A DNA stretch of 64,000 nucleotides from Pseudomonas sp. stari2 (GCF_040760005.1 NZ_CP099760.1:3219501-3283500); one strand, 5' to 3'. Counted from the stretch's first letter, positions 17,763-27,440 are shown. The notes: a model not told the origin generated them from the sequence alone. Made by a program: numbers and translations.

Positions 17763-19064
17763 ATGTTCAGAATCCTGTTTCGCCTGTATCTGGTGACGAT
17801 CGTTTCCTACAGTGCGGCGATCTATCTGGTGCCGGATCTGGTGGTGATGGCGTTCAGGGATCGGTTCGTCACCTACAACCTCGATTATTCCCGTGGCCTG
17901 CAATCGTTGATCACCAAGCAGTTTCGCGCGGTGCCGCAGGATCAATGGCCGGCGGTTGCGGCGTCGATGGACAAGGATTTTCAGCCGCTGCACATCGTCC
18001 TCGCCCGCATCGATAACGCCGACTTCACCCCGATCGAACAAGAGCGCCTGCGTCGCGGCGAAAACGTGGTACGCATCGGTGACTGGGGCTGGCGCACGCT
18101 GGCGGTGACGCCGCTGAACGACCAGGTGGCCGTACAAATGGTGGTGCCACCGGATCCGATGGACGTGAATTTGCTGTACTGGAGCATCAACGTCCTGATC
18201 GGTGCGAGTTTGCTGGCGTGCCTGCTGCTCTGGCTGCGGCCGCACTGGCGTGATCTTGAGCGCCTGAAAGGCACCGCCGAGCGCTTCGGCAAAGGCCATT
18301 TGAGCGAACGTACGCAAATCGGCTCGAGTTCGAACATCGGCAGTCTGGCCAATGTGTTCGACACCATGGCCGGCGACATTGAAAACCTGCTCAATCAGCA
18401 GCGTGATCTGCTCAACGCGGTGTCCCACGAACTGCGTACGCCACTGACCCGACTGGATTTCGGCCTGGCGCTGGCGCTGTCCGATGATCTGCCGCAAACC
18501 AGTCGTGAACGCCTGCAAGGTCTGGTGGCGCACATTCGTGAACTGGATGAGCTGGTGCTGGAGTTGCTGTCCTACAGCCGCCTGCAAAATCCGGCGCGTT
18601 TGCCGGAACAGGTAGAAGTGTCGCTGGACGAGTTCATCGACAGTATTCTGGGCAGCGTCGACGAAGAGCTGGAATCCCCGGAAATCGTCATCGATGTATT
18701 GCTGCACAACCAACTGGAACGCTTCTCGCTGGACCCGCGCCTGACGGCCCGCGCAATTCAGAACCTGTTACGCAACGCCATGCGCTACTGTGAAAGGCGC
18801 ATTCAGATCGGCGTGCAGGTTTGCCCGAAGGGCTGCGAGATCTGGGTGGATGACGATGGCATCGGTATTCCGGAAGATGAGCGGGAGCGGATTTTCGAAC
18901 CGTTCTATCGACTGGACCGCAGCCGCGATCGGGCTACGGGCGGGTTTGGCCTGGGGCTGGCGATCAGTCGTCGTGCGCTGGAGGCGCAGGGCGGGACGTT
19001 GACGGTGGAAAGTTCGCCGTTGGGTGGTGCGCGGTTCAGGCTCTGGTTGCCAACGCCGACGTGA
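17763..19064 (+). CDS. Sensor histidine kinase (RstB-like)
   Basis: A 433-residue membrane kinase. TM1 is at residues 4-24, a periplasmic sensor at about 30-137, TM2 at about 138-160, then HAMP. The H-box VSHELRTPL (about His 222) carries the phosphorylated histidine. The ATP-binding domain shows the N-box NLLRNAMRY, the D-box DDDGIGIPEDE and the G-box GFGLGLAIS. It pairs with the regulator four bases upstream. The signal is unknown; the small periplasmic domain resembles RstB. Frame homology starts at MFRILFRLYLV, so 17763 is taken. Confidence 0.92.
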   Translation: MFRILFRLYLVTIVSYSAAIYLVPDLVVMAFRDRFVTYNLDYSRGLQSLITKQFRAVPQDQWPAVAASMDKDFQPLHIVLARIDNADFTPIEQERLRRGENVVRIGDWGWRTLAVTPLNDQVAVQMVVPPDPMDVNLLYWSINVLIGASLLACLLLWLRPHWRDLERLKGTAERFGKGHLSERTQIGSSSNIGSLANVFDTMAGDIENLLNQQRDLLNAVSHELRTPLTRLDFGLALALSDDLPQTSRERLQGLVAHIRELDELVLELLSYSRLQNPARLPEQVEVSLDEFIDSILGSVDEELESPEIVIDVLLHNQLERFSLDPRLTARAIQNLLRNAMRYCERRIQIGVQVCPKGCEIWVDDDGIGIPEDERERIFEPFYRLDRSRDRATGGFGLGLAISRRALEAQGGTLTVESSPLGGARFRLWLPTPT

Positions 19065-19068
19065 TTTT

Positions 19069-19091
19069 GTTCCCACGCAGAGCGTGGGAAC
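19069..19091. repeat. Palindromic repeat GTTCCCACGC-AGA-GCGTGGGAAC
   Basis: A perfect ten-base-pair stem with a three-base loop between the convergent kinase and nicotinamidase genes. From memory this GTTCCCACGC element is widespread in P. fluorescens intergenic DNA. A related structure (core CCCACGC/GCGTGGG) occurs at 42729-42753, also between convergent genes. It could act as a bidirectional terminator or mRNA-end stabiliser. Confidence 0.65.
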
Positions 19092-19107
19092 GATCATATA
19101 GCCGCAG

Positions 19108-19734
19108 TCAGAGCAGTTCAGTGGAGTGGATCAGCCCGACCCCGGCCACCTGCATCCGCTCGATCGCCGTCGCCAGCGAGCCATTCAAATCAATCGCCCG
19201 GCATGCATCCAGCACCACAAATGTATTGAACCCTGCCGCCCGTGCATCCAGCGCGGAGAACATCACGCAGAAATCCAGCGCCAGGCCGACCATGTACACC
19301 GTGTCGATGCCGCGTTCCTTCAGATAACCCGCCAGCCCCGTAGTGGTCGCCCGGTCCGCCTCCAGAAACGCCGAATAGCTGTCGATGTCCGGGTTGCAGC
19401 CCTTGCGGATGATCAATTGCGCATGGGGCAGGTTCAATTCCGGGTGGAGTTCGGCACCCCGGGTGGCCTGCACGCAATGATCCGGCCAGAGGGTCTGTTC
19501 GCCGTAGGGTAGTTGAATCACGTCGTAGGGCTTGTGGCCGGGATGACTGGAGGCGAACGACGCATGGCCTGCAGGGTGCCAGTCCTGTGCGATCACGACC
19601 TGTTTGAACTGACGAGCGAGATCGTTGACCAACGGCACTATCCGATCTCCCTCGGGCACCGGCAGTTGGCCGCCGGGAATGAAGTCGTTCTGTACATCGA
19701 TGACCAGCAATGCACTACGAGGCGTGGTCGACAT
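19108..19734 (-). CDS. pncA: Nicotinamidase (bifunctional nicotinamidase/pyrazinamidase)
   Basis: A 208-residue isochorismatase-fold amidohydrolase that converts nicotinamide to nicotinate for NAD salvage. The catalytic triad is visible: Asp in VIDVQNDF (residue 14), Lys in IIRKGCNPD (near residue 110) and Cys in GLALDFCVMFSALDA (near residue 155). Metal ligands appear in QDWHPAGHASF. The length is usual for PncA. The gene is convergent with the sensor kinase and appears monocistronic. Confidence 0.94.
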   Translation of the reverse strand: MSTTPRSALLVIDVQNDFIPGGQLPVPEGDRIVPLVNDLARQFKQVVIAQDWHPAGHASFASSHPGHKPYDVIQLPYGEQTLWPDHCVQATRGAELHPELNLPHAQLIIRKGCNPDIDSYSAFLEADRATTTGLAGYLKERGIDTVYMVGLALDFCVMFSALDARAAGFNTFVVLDACRAIDLNGSLATAIERMQVAGVGLIHSTELL

Positions 19735-19944
19735 CGGTAATCCTTACTTGGAAAGTCACTGGTCCAGCATAGTACAGCGTGCTTCGTACGCTTGATCGGG
19801 CGCGCGCAATTCTTGATCATTTTCTTCGAGAAAACACCTGTCAGATATGACAGTTGTGGCCATCGCCGCAGAGGTATCTGATGTCGGCAACGCGATACTG
19901 CATTGATCAATCCCTTTCGATCTGCTGGCAAAGGACTGAAGACG

Positions 19945-22213
19945 ATGGCCGTCCCTACACTCGTTCAACCTCATATTCCCGGTATGAAACAGCCAGTGTT
20001 CACAACGCCACCAGCCGATGCAGGTTTGCCGTTGGCGCTGACTCATCTCTATCCAGAGGGGGTCAAGGTTTTCATCGTCCCTCCAGCGGGTATGGTTGTG
20101 GATGACAGGCTTGTCTTGCGACTTGACGGTGTTGTAGTGGCAACTAAACCGATTTCCGCCGGAGAGGAAAACCAACGAGCGGACCTGTATGTTCCGGTGA
20201 AATTTTTGAAGGATGGGCCTAACACGCTGGACTACGGCCTGGAACGAGGCGGCGTCGAGATTGAAACTTCATGCCCGTTGCAGGTCTGGTTCCACCGTAA
20301 CCGTCCGGGGCTGGTGGATCGTTTTCCCGAGGAGGAGGGGCATTCGGAGCTGAAGCTCAGCGTCGAGCCAGTGATACTCGATGAAGGCGTCAATCCCGAA
20401 CGGGCACGGGAAGGCGTTGCTGCCACGCTTTCCTATCCGCTGATGAGACCTTTCGACAACGTGCAACTTGATTGCAACGGCGAGATCCTGACGCGGCTTG
20501 TGACCCAGGCCGACGTCGATAGCGGAGAGCCTTTGGTAATCTTGATCGATGAAGCGACCTTTATCAAAGCGGGCGACGCGGCGGATTTTTCGTTGAAGTT
20601 CACGGTGTGGGATTGTGTTGGTAATGGTCCGGACACCAACAATCCGTACTCGGTCGCATTATCTTTGTACGTCAATCTTTCGGGGCAATGGTACGACCCG
20701 CCGATTGTCAGTGAAGACCCTGCCGACGCCGAAGATGACCCCGATACGATCGACCTCAAAAAGCTTGCCGGCAGGTCCGCGACTGCGCAGGTGTATGTGT
20801 CAGGCAACTGGATGAAAGGTGACGACATTCATCTGGACTGCCGCTTTCAGGATGCGACCGGTGACGTGCAGTCATTGACGTTGATCAAGACCGTCACGAT
20901 CAAGCCGTTCATGTACGCGTTCTCCATACCGAACGAGTCTCTGGTTGCTGCTTCGGGCGGCAAGGCGACATTTCGATACACCCGGGTAAGTGATGGTGTA
21001 CCGCTGGATCGTTCCGAGACGTTGACCGTCCGCATCATTGGCGCCGCCACCAGTGAACTGCTACCTCCAACCCTCGTCGGGACCGGCTACAAGATTCATC
21101 CATTCGACTTTTCCAACGGTGTGACCGCTCGTGTCGAGTTCCTTGATGCCCAGGACGGCGATCAGGCTCGTCTGGTGGTCAACGGGGCTCCTGGGCTTGG
21201 TTCACCGGTGTTCAAGGCGGTCAACTTCAACAACAATCACCGTGCCAATTTTGTACTCAAGCCTGAAGTGCTTGCGGCCAATCACGGCCGAACGATGACA
21301 CTGGGTTGGGAGTTGCTGCGGGCAGGAGGCTCGCAGCCATCGGGCGAGCGGGAGGTCACCGTCCACAGGATCGAAGACGCCGATTGGCGCTTGCCAACCC
21401 CGGGGTTGCCACAGGCTCTGGGTGATGAAATGCTCGATCTGGGCGCATTCAGCGGGCACGCTCAGGCATCCTGCAAATCGTGGCCGGCGATTGCTGTGGG
21501 GCAGCTACGCTGGTTTCGTCTATGCGGTGTCGGACACGATGACAAGGACTATGAGATCACGATCGCCGTGGGCGCTCCGGTCACGGAGCCTGAAACAACG
21601 GCCGGTCTGGACAATGCGCTGATGCGTGATCTGCTCCTGAATTTCAAACCGGGAACCCCCGCGATCCTGAAGCTGAGTGTGGCATTTGACGGTAAAAACG
21701 ACGAACGCTCCGCCGTGGTTTTCAAAACCCGCGAGTATCAGGTCCTGAACCTGCCGACCGATGTATTGGAGGACTTTGAGCTGGCGCGCGCGCAAGTGGT
21801 GTCGAAGGGGGGGCGTCATGGAAACCGCCAACCTGCGAATCAGTTTTGTGTCGGGCAGTGGCGAGTGCGCGATCATGCCACGGTCCGATATCGGCCAATC
21901 GTTCTCCGGGCGGGTTGAAGGACAGGTGTTGAGTATCGGTCGCAACAGTAATCCTCCGGAGCCGGTGGTCGTCGAGCTGGAGTTGAAAAAAGCCTGTTCC
22001 CGCGTCAGTTTCTGGCAATTAAGCGTCAACTATGAAGACAGTTTCGTGGAGTATCTGTCTGCGGACAGAACCCTGCTTGCGAGCAAGTTTCTCGGCACGT
22101 CCTACAGCACGCCACAAAGCCTGCTGCATGAGGCAGATGGGATAAAAATCATCCGGATTGTCTGTCCGAAACCAGACTGGTTCTCCCTCGACACGATCAA
22201 AGTTAAATATTGA
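19945..22213 (+). pseudogene. Large Pseudomonas hypothetical protein, broken by a +1 frameshift in a G7 tract
   Basis: From ATG 19945 (AAGGA nine bases upstream, start MAVPTLVQPHIPG) the frame runs to 21918. Its last 35 or so residues after VVSKGG lose resemblance to protein. The next frame (to 22213) carries a clear continuation, METANLRISFVSGSGECAIM to DTIKVKY. The switch falls in seven G residues at 21807-21813; with six Gs the two frames join as VVSKGGVMETANLRISF, giving about 755 residues. The protein looks like a chain of beta-rich Ig-like modules (recurrent VYVSGNWMKGDDI, LYVNLSGQWYDPP) with a small beta-sandwich end domain, and no signal peptide. I do not recognise its function. The shift could be a real mutation, phase variation or a base-calling error. 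Confidence 0.75.
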
Positions 22214-22952
22214 TCAGGGTTCGGGCGAGACCGTGAAGCTCGGATGTCGGGTTGTAGCCGATCAACATCCATGCATGTTCGCGAACGGTCCAGTACACCA
22301 CATTCATGTTGTGTCGACGTTCCTGCTCGACGGGAAGACTGCCACTGTTCGAGCGCGTCACGCATAGCGCAAGCGGTCCGTATCTGGCGTCCTGATAAAC
22401 GATCTGCGCAATGGGTACGCCGTCGTATTCGAGTATTTGTGCACGCTTGAACACGGCGCCGGGCAGTTTCAGTTTCGCGGGCGAGAGGCTCAGGCCCAGT
22501 CGCGCATCGACGGATCGCAATTGCGCCAGCTGCGAGGCCTCGTCGGTGGGCAAGTGTTCGAGGGTCTGCGGTACATACAGCGCCATGTAGTCGCCCACCC
22601 GCGCGCGCCAGTTGTGCGCTTGCTGGGTCTGCCAAGTCAGGAACAACCGGTCTGCCGCCACCCCGGCGAGCGCCGCGCCGGCAGCGGCTGCACCGAGGAA
22701 CCAGCGTCGGCTGAAACCGGGCTTCTGCGGTGATGGCGCGGCATCGAGCCGGGCCTGCAAGCGATCGAGCGGTGCCTGTTGCGCCAGTTCGTCGTAGGCA
22801 GCCTTGAACGGCAGGTTGCTGCGGCTCAGCCATTGCACCCGCAAACTCAGCAGCGGATCGTCGGCGATGAGGCTGTCGAGTTGGTCGCGCTGTTCGGGGG
22901 CCAGTTCATCGTCCAGATACGCCACCAGTTGCTCGTCGGAAGGCGTATTCAT
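22203..22952 (-). CDS. Anti-sigma factor, single-pass membrane protein
   Basis: A 249-residue protein. The N-terminus (NTPSDEQLVAYLDDELAPEQRDQL) is the short helical anti-sigma domain that binds ECF sigma factors. A membrane segment follows RRWFLGAAAAGAALAGVAAD (about residues 82-101). The C-terminal periplasmic domain (about 110-249) would sense the signal; it ends LHGLARTLINI. The start overlaps the sigma stop by four bases (ATGA), so the two are co-translated. There is no zinc-binding HXXXCXXC motif. The last 11 bases overlap the end of the convergent broken gene. The inducing signal is unknown. Confidence 0.85.
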   Translation of the reverse strand: MNTPSDEQLVAYLDDELAPEQRDQLDSLIADDPLLSLRVQWLSRSNLPFKAAYDELAQQAPLDRLQARLDAAPSPQKPGFSRRWFLGAAAAGAALAGVAADRLFLTWQTQQAHNWRARVGDYMALYVPQTLEHLPTDEASQLAQLRSVDARLGLSLSPAKLKLPGAVFKRAQILEYDGVPIAQIVYQDARYGPLALCVTRSNSGSLPVEQERRHNMNVVYWTVREHAWMLIGYNPTSELHGLARTLINI

Positions 22953-23563
22953 TGCCGGTCTCCTGCAGGGGTGTTCGGTACCGCTTGCAGCGGTGGGTAT
23001 TCGGCCAGTTTCAGGCGCGCGGTGGCGAGGCGACTCATGACCGTGCCGATCGGCACTTGCAGGATCTCGGCCACTTCGCGATAGGACAGGCCTTCGACAT
23101 AGGCGAGGTACACCGTTTCGCGCTGGGTTTCCGGCAGTGCATCGACGCGCCGGATCACCTGCGCCGCCATGACGTGGGTCTGCGCGGCGTATTCACCGTC
23201 GAACGTCAGTTGGCTGTCGGCGTCCACCACGCCCTGGCCCTGGCGCACCCGGCGGGCGCGCACTTCATTGAGCCAGATCGAATGCAGAATGCTCAGCAGC
23301 CAGCGATCCATGCGCGTGCCGGCCACGTACTGGCTCGAACGTTCAAGCGCCCGCACGCAAGTGGCTTGCACCAGATCCTCGGCCACATGCCGATTGCGCG
23401 ACAGCAGCAGGCCGTAGCGCCACAGGCGCGCCAGATGTTGTCCTAGTTCGGCTCTGAAGGCCTGATCGCTGAAAATGTTCGCCTCCGCGTGTCGTGTCAG
23501 GTTTTCGATGAATCGTTGATGGCTTCGGCCAGGTCCCGGTATTCCTCGCAGGTCGTGCCGCAA
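22949..23563 (-). CDS. ECF RNA polymerase sigma factor with no ATG start
   Basis: An ECF sigma factor. Region 2 is near LSRNRHVAEDLVQATCVRAL and TRMDRWLLSILHSIWLNE, and region 4 is the helix-turn-helix ALPETQRETVYLAYVEGLSYREVAEIL followed by VPIGTVMSRL (quoted in parts). The first in-frame ATG lies inside region 2/4. The coordinates use the longest frame, opening with TTG at 23563, which overlaps the upstream TPR gene by 67 bases. A shorter start is attractive: GGAGG followed after five bases by ATT at 23476, 20 bases past the TPR stop, would give about 176 residues. The CTG at the TPR stop is a third option. It is co-translated with its anti-sigma. Confidence 0.8.
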   Translation of the reverse strand: MRHDLRGIPGPGRSHQRFIENLTRHAEANIFSDQAFRAELGQHLARLWRYGLLLSRNRHVAEDLVQATCVRALERSSQYVAGTRMDRWLLSILHSIWLNEVRARRVRQGQGVVDADSQLTFDGEYAAQTHVMAAQVIRRVDALPETQRETVYLAYVEGLSYREVAEILQVPIGTVMSRLATARLKLAEYPPLQAVPNTPAGDRQ

Positions 23564-24030
23564 ATCTTCTGGATGTACTGCAACTGCTCCTGCGCCAGAT
23601 CCACGCGCCCCTTGATGACATAAGCTTCGCCCAGGTATTCGCGGACTTGCGCGTACTGCGGATCAAGCTTCACCGATTGCAGGTAATAACCGATGCCTTC
23701 GTCGGTGCGCCCCAGTTTGCGCGTGGCATAACCGCGATAGTTGAGGGCCTTGGCGGTGTTCGGCTGTTTCAGGGTGTCGAGCAAGGCGAGGGCTTCTTCA
23801 TAGCGACCGTCCTTGGCCAGGCGATAGGCGTAGTCGGTACGGTCGGCATCCGGCACCAGACTGCTGGTCTGCCGAACACATTTCTGCGACTTGCTGTCTA
23901 GCACCTGACCTTTCGGGCAGTTGGGTTTCTGCACCGGCTCGTCTTCATCGCCGTGAGCCAGGGCCAAAGGGCTGGAAAACATTGCGGCCATCAGCAACGG
24001 GGCGGCGAACATAACGGAACGGAAAGTCAT
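23497..24030 (-). CDS. Exported TPR-repeat protein
   Basis: A 177-residue protein with a Sec signal peptide (MTFRSVMFAAPLLMAAMFSS, cleavage probably after LALAHG or nearby). A small cysteine pair follows (NCPKGQVLDSKSQKCV), then about three TPR helices (YEEALALLDTL, AKALNYRGYATRKLGRTDEG, VREYLGEAYVIKGRVDLA) and a CGTTCEEYRDL end that may form a disulfide. It lies first in an operon with the ECF sigma and anti-sigma genes, so it may be part of the signal-sensing or stress-response module. Start 24030 is chosen because GGAG lies eight bases upstream and it yields the signal peptide. Confidence 0.8.
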   Translation of the reverse strand: MTFRSVMFAAPLLMAAMFSSPLALAHGDEDEPVQKPNCPKGQVLDSKSQKCVRQTSSLVPDADRTDYAYRLAKDGRYEEALALLDTLKQPNTAKALNYRGYATRKLGRTDEGIGYYLQSVKLDPQYAQVREYLGEAYVIKGRVDLAQEQLQYIQKICGTTCEEYRDLAEAINDSSKT

Positions 24031-24187
24031 GGGCAAGGCTCCATAGTGGGTCATGTCTGATGTTGAACACCGCAAGGTGAAGTTTTATTCATTGCTTTGT
24101 CAGATGCCATTCAAGGAAAGCTCAAACACGAGGGCTATGCTCGTGGCGTCTGTCGTCAATCCGCCGTTCTACCCTGGGAGTTGCGCC

Positions 24188-24961
24188 ATGAAAGATCAGG
24201 TTCACCACTCCGCTGCCGCCGGTTACAAGACCGCTGCCGAAACCTACGTCAAAGGACGGCCGGACTATCCGCCGGCGGTGACCGAATGGCTGACGACAAC
24301 CCTGGAGCTGAACGCCCGCAAGACCGTTATCGACCTCGGAGCCGGCACCGGCAAGTTCACCGGACGATTGGTGGCGACCGGTGCCCAGGTGATTGCCGTG
24401 GAGCCGGTGGCGCAGATGCTGGAGAAACTGTCTGCCAACTGGCCCGATGTCTTGGCCGTCAGCGCCATGGCGACGGATCTGCCGCTGCCCGACGCCTCGG
24501 TTGATGCGGTGGTCTGCGCTCAGGCCTTTCACTGGTTCGCCAGCACCGAGGCGCTGGACGAAATCGCCCGGGTGCTCAAGCCCGGCGGCAAACTCGGGCT
24601 GATCTGGAACCTGCGCGATACCAAGGTTGGCTGGGTGCCCAAGCTCGATGCGATCGTCAACGCTCTGGAAGGCGACACGCCGCGTTACTACACAGGCGCG
24701 TGGCGCAAGGTGTTCCCGCACCCGGCGTTCGGGCCGTTGCAGGCCGAGCATTTTTATCACGGCCATACGGGCTCGCCGGAAGATGTGATTTTCAATCGGG
24801 TGCGTTCCACCAGTTTCATCGCAGCGCTGCCAGATGCAGAGCGTGCACGGGTCGATGAACAGTTGCGGGCTTTGATCGCGTCCGATCCCGAACTGCGAGG
24901 CCGGGATGTGATGACCGTGCCCTACGAGACTGCCGCGTTCGTGGCGGTGAAGGGCGGCTAG
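24188..24961 (+). CDS. Class I SAM-dependent methyltransferase
   Basis: A 257-residue Rossmann methyltransferase. Motif I is VIDLGAGTGKFT (about residue 47), motif II has VEPVAQML, and the post-I acidic region is ATDLPLPDASVD. The opening (AAGYKTAAETYVKGRPDYPP) and CAQAFHWF match the subfamily of UbiE/YcgJ-like and trans-aconitate-type methyltransferases of unknown substrate. The gene stands alone in a short plus-strand run before a crotonase. The substrate cannot be told from sequence. Confidence 0.87.
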   Translation: MKDQVHHSAAAGYKTAAETYVKGRPDYPPAVTEWLTTTLELNARKTVIDLGAGTGKFTGRLVATGAQVIAVEPVAQMLEKLSANWPDVLAVSAMATDLPLPDASVDAVVCAQAFHWFASTEALDEIARVLKPGGKLGLIWNLRDTKVGWVPKLDAIVNALEGDTPRYYTGAWRKVFPHPAFGPLQAEHFYHGHTGSPEDVIFNRVRSTSFIAALPDAERARVDEQLRALIASDPELRGRDVMTVPYETAAFVAVKGG

Positions 24962-25043
24962 AGTCCTGCATTTGGCCGAACCGCCGTTCTGAGGCCTTGA
25001 TATAGTTCAGGCCTCATTTTCAGACCGGTAAAGGATTTCTGCC

Positions 25044-25856
25044 ATGACTCAATACACCGCCTTCAGCGTCGAACTGGCCGACAACATCGCCCATGTGCAG
25101 ATCAATCGTCCGGAAAAGATCAACTCGATGAACGCCGCGTTCTGGAGCGAAATTGTCGAGGTGTTCCAGTGGATCGACGAGACCGACGAAGTTCGGGTGG
25201 TGGTGCTCAGCGGTGCCGGCAAACACTTTTCCTCGGGTATCGACCTGATGATGCTGGCCGGCGTGGCCAATGAGCTGGGCAAGGACGTCGGCCGCAATGC
25301 GCGCCTGCTGCGCAAAAAGATTCTGACCCTGCAAGCCTCTTTCAATGCCGTCGACAAATGCCGCAAACCGGTGCTCGCCGCGATTCAGGGTTATTGCCTG
25401 GGCGGTGCCATCGACCTGATCGCCGCCTGCGACATGCGCTACGCTGCGGAGGATGCGCAATTCTCCATTAAAGAAATCGATATTGGCATGGCGGCTGACG
25501 TAGGCACTTTGCAACGGTTGCCACGGATCATCGGTGACGGCATGCTGCGGGAACTGGCTTACACCGGTCGTACCTTTGGCGCCGACGAAGCCCGCAGCAT
25601 TGGGCTGGTCAACCGCGTCTACAGCGATAAGGACAGCCTGATCGAAGGTGTGATGGACATTGCCCGGGACATCGCCGGCAAGTCGCCGATCGCGGTCACC
25701 GGCACCAAGGAAATGATCAGCTACATGCGCGACCACCGTATCGACGATGGTCTGGAGTACGTTGCCACCTGGAACGCCGCCATGTTGCAATCCACCGACT
25801 TGCGTGTGGCCATGGCCGCCCATATGAGCAAACAGAAACCCGAATTTCTGGATTGA
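25044..25856 (+). CDS. Crotonase-family enzyme, probable delta(3,5)-delta(2,4)-dienoyl-CoA isomerase
   Basis: A 270-residue crotonase. The oxyanion-hole segments are HFSSGIDLMML (about residue 63) and GYCLGGAIDLIAACDMR (about 118). In place of the hydratase glutamates it has Asp in GGAIDLI and the EIDIGMAADVGTLQRLP stretch (about residue 148), the pattern of ECH1-type dienoyl-CoA isomerases. Such enzymes shift double bonds during beta-oxidation of unsaturated fatty acids with odd-position bonds. The nudC gene follows after six bases. Confidence 0.85.
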   Translation: MTQYTAFSVELADNIAHVQINRPEKINSMNAAFWSEIVEVFQWIDETDEVRVVVLSGAGKHFSSGIDLMMLAGVANELGKDVGRNARLLRKKILTLQASFNAVDKCRKPVLAAIQGYCLGGAIDLIAACDMRYAAEDAQFSIKEIDIGMAADVGTLQRLPRIIGDGMLRELAYTGRTFGADEARSIGLVNRVYSDKDSLIEGVMDIARDIAGKSPIAVTGTKEMISYMRDHRIDDGLEYVATWNAAMLQSTDLRVAMAAHMSKQKPEFLD

Positions 25857-25862
25857 GAAACC

Positions 25863-26693
25863 ATGACATCTCGCTGGACCACCGCAGTACTGGACACCGA
25901 TCAACCGGGCGGCTGGGCCGTCGCGCGCAGCCCCGAAGGTTTTCTGTTCGATGACAACGGCGCGCTGTTCCCCCGGGAATGGCTCAAGCGCCAGGACTTG
26001 TCGATTCTCGCTGAACACGGCATTGGTCATCTTGATGGCGAGCCGGTCTACCTGTTGGAACTGCGCAGTACCAGCGAGGTGCCGGGTTGCAACTGGAAAG
26101 GTCTGCGGGCGTTCATGCTCGATGGCGATCACACCGTCTACAAAGTGCTGGGGTACGCTGCACAAATCGGCACCTGGGCCCGTGAACATCGGTTCTGCGG
26201 CAACTGCGGTCAGGCCATGACCCAGGTGCCAGGGGAGCGGGCGATGTATTGCCAGCCGTGCGACTTGCGCAGTTATCCGCGGATTTCGCCAAGCATGATC
26301 GTGCTGGTGACCCGTGGAGATGAAGTGCTGCTGGCGCGCTCACCGCGTTTCGTCACTGGGGTCTACAGCACACTGGCCGGGTTTGCCGAGCCTGGAGAGT
26401 CGGCCGAGGATTGCCTGATTCGCGAAGTGCGCGAAGAAGTCAGCATCGAAGTGAAGAACATCCAGTACATGGGCAGCCAGTGCTGGCCGTTCCCGCACTC
26501 GATGATGCTGGGTTTTCATGCCGAATACGCCGGTGGCGAGATTGTCTGCCAGGAGGACGAGATCGAAGACGCCCAGTGGTTCAACGTGCACGATCTGCCG
26601 CCCTTGCCGGCGTCCAAATCGATTGCACGTTACCTGATCGACGTCTACGTGGCGCGGCGCTTAGGCCACGCTGAACCAGTGCTGCCAGGCTAG
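25863..26693 (+). CDS. nudC: NADH pyrophosphatase / NAD-RNA decapping hydrolase
   Basis: A 276-residue Nudix hydrolase. The zinc ribbon is CGNCGQ and [11 protein letters not shown] (about residues 115-140). The Nudix box is [20 protein letters not shown] (about 180-199), followed by the NudC-specific [14 protein letters not shown]. It hydrolyses NADH and removes NAD caps from RNA 5' ends. It sits six bases after the crotonase gene, probably co-transcribed. Its last 33 bases overlap the 3' end of the opposite-strand permease gene. Confidence 0.95.
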   Translation: MTSRWTTAVLDTDQPGGWAVARSPEGFLFDDNGALFPREWLKRQDLSILAEHGIGHLDGEPVYLLELRSTSEVPGCNWKGLRAFMLDGDHTVYKVLGYAAQIGTWAREHRFCGNCGQAMTQVPGERAMYCQPCDLRSYPRISPSMIVLVTRGDEVLLARSPRFVTGVYSTLAGFAEPGESAEDCLIREVREEVSIEVKNIQYMGSQCWPFPHSMMLGFHAEYAGGEIVCQEDEIEDAQWFNVHDLPPLPASKSIARYLIDVYVARRLGHAEPVLPG

Positions 26694-27440
26694 ACGCACG
26701 GTCAACCCCAGCACCACGGTGATGAACACCGGACGAATGAACTTGGCGCCGCCGCTGATCGCGGTGCGCGCCCCGAAGAAGGCGCCGACCATCACCGACA
26801 GGCCCATGCTCAGGCCGATGATCCAGTCCACCTGCCCGGAAAACACGAACACCGACAGCGCCGCAATGTTGCTGACGAAGTTCATGCTGCGCGCTACGCC
26901 GCTGGCCTTGACCAGATCGATCGGGTAGAGCAGCAGGCTGCTGACGGTCCAGAACGCGCCAGTGCCCGGGCCTGCCACACCGTCATAGAAACCGAGGCCG
27001 AAGCCCTGGGCCGATTGCCACTTCTTCTTGATCGGTGCGTCGCTGTCCAACGGTGCCTTCGGCGTGCCGCCAAACAACAGGTACAAGCCACAGGCGAAGA
27101 CGATCACCGGCAGCATCTTGTTCAGCCACTCGGCTGGCAGATAGTGGGCGACGATGGCGCCGGTCAGCGCGCCGACCAGCGTGCCGACGATGGCGTGCAT
27201 CCACTGCCTGGGATGAAACAGCTTGCGCCGGTAGAAGGTGAAGCTGGCGGTGGCCGAACCGAAGGTCGAACTCAACTTGTTGGTGCCCAGCACCAGATGC
27301 GGCGGCAAACCGGCGGTGAGCAGCGCAGGCGTGGTCAACAGACCGCCACCGCCGGCGATGGCATCGATGAATCCGGCAATGAAAGCGACAAGGGCCAGAA
27401 CGGCCAGGGTGGTGAGGTCAACGCTGAGTTCGAAAGGCAT
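26661..27440 (-). CDS. TSUP-family (TauE/SafE) membrane permease
   Basis: A 259-residue protein with about eight hydrophobic segments and the TauE/SafE signatures [19 protein letters not shown] (about residue 22) and [16 protein letters not shown]-like [17 protein letters not shown] (about 150). The family moves sulfite, sulfoacetate or other small organosulfur anions. It is divergent from sfnG, a dimethylsulfone monooxygenase gene, which makes export of sulfite or sulfinate a reasonable guess. It overlaps nudC tail to tail by 33 bases. Confidence 0.9.
   Translation of the reverse strand: MPFELSVDLTTLAVLALVAFIAGFIDAIAGGGGLLTTPALLTAGLPPHLVLGTNKLSSTFGSATASFTFYRRKLFHPRQWMHAIVGTLVGALTGAIVAHYLPAEWLNKMLPVIVFACGLYLLFGGTPKAPLDSDAPIKKKWQSAQGFGLGFYDGVAGPGTGAFWTVSSLLLYPIDLVKASGVARSMNFVSNIAALSVFVFSGQVDWIIGLSMGLSVMVGAFFGARTAISGGAKFIRPVFITVVLGLTVRLAWQHWFSVA

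Noticed and set aside
25020-26189. 389-codon minus-strand frame opposite the crotonase and nudC genes
   Set aside because: The plus strand holds two well-conserved enzymes with all catalytic motifs; the antisense protein has no family features.
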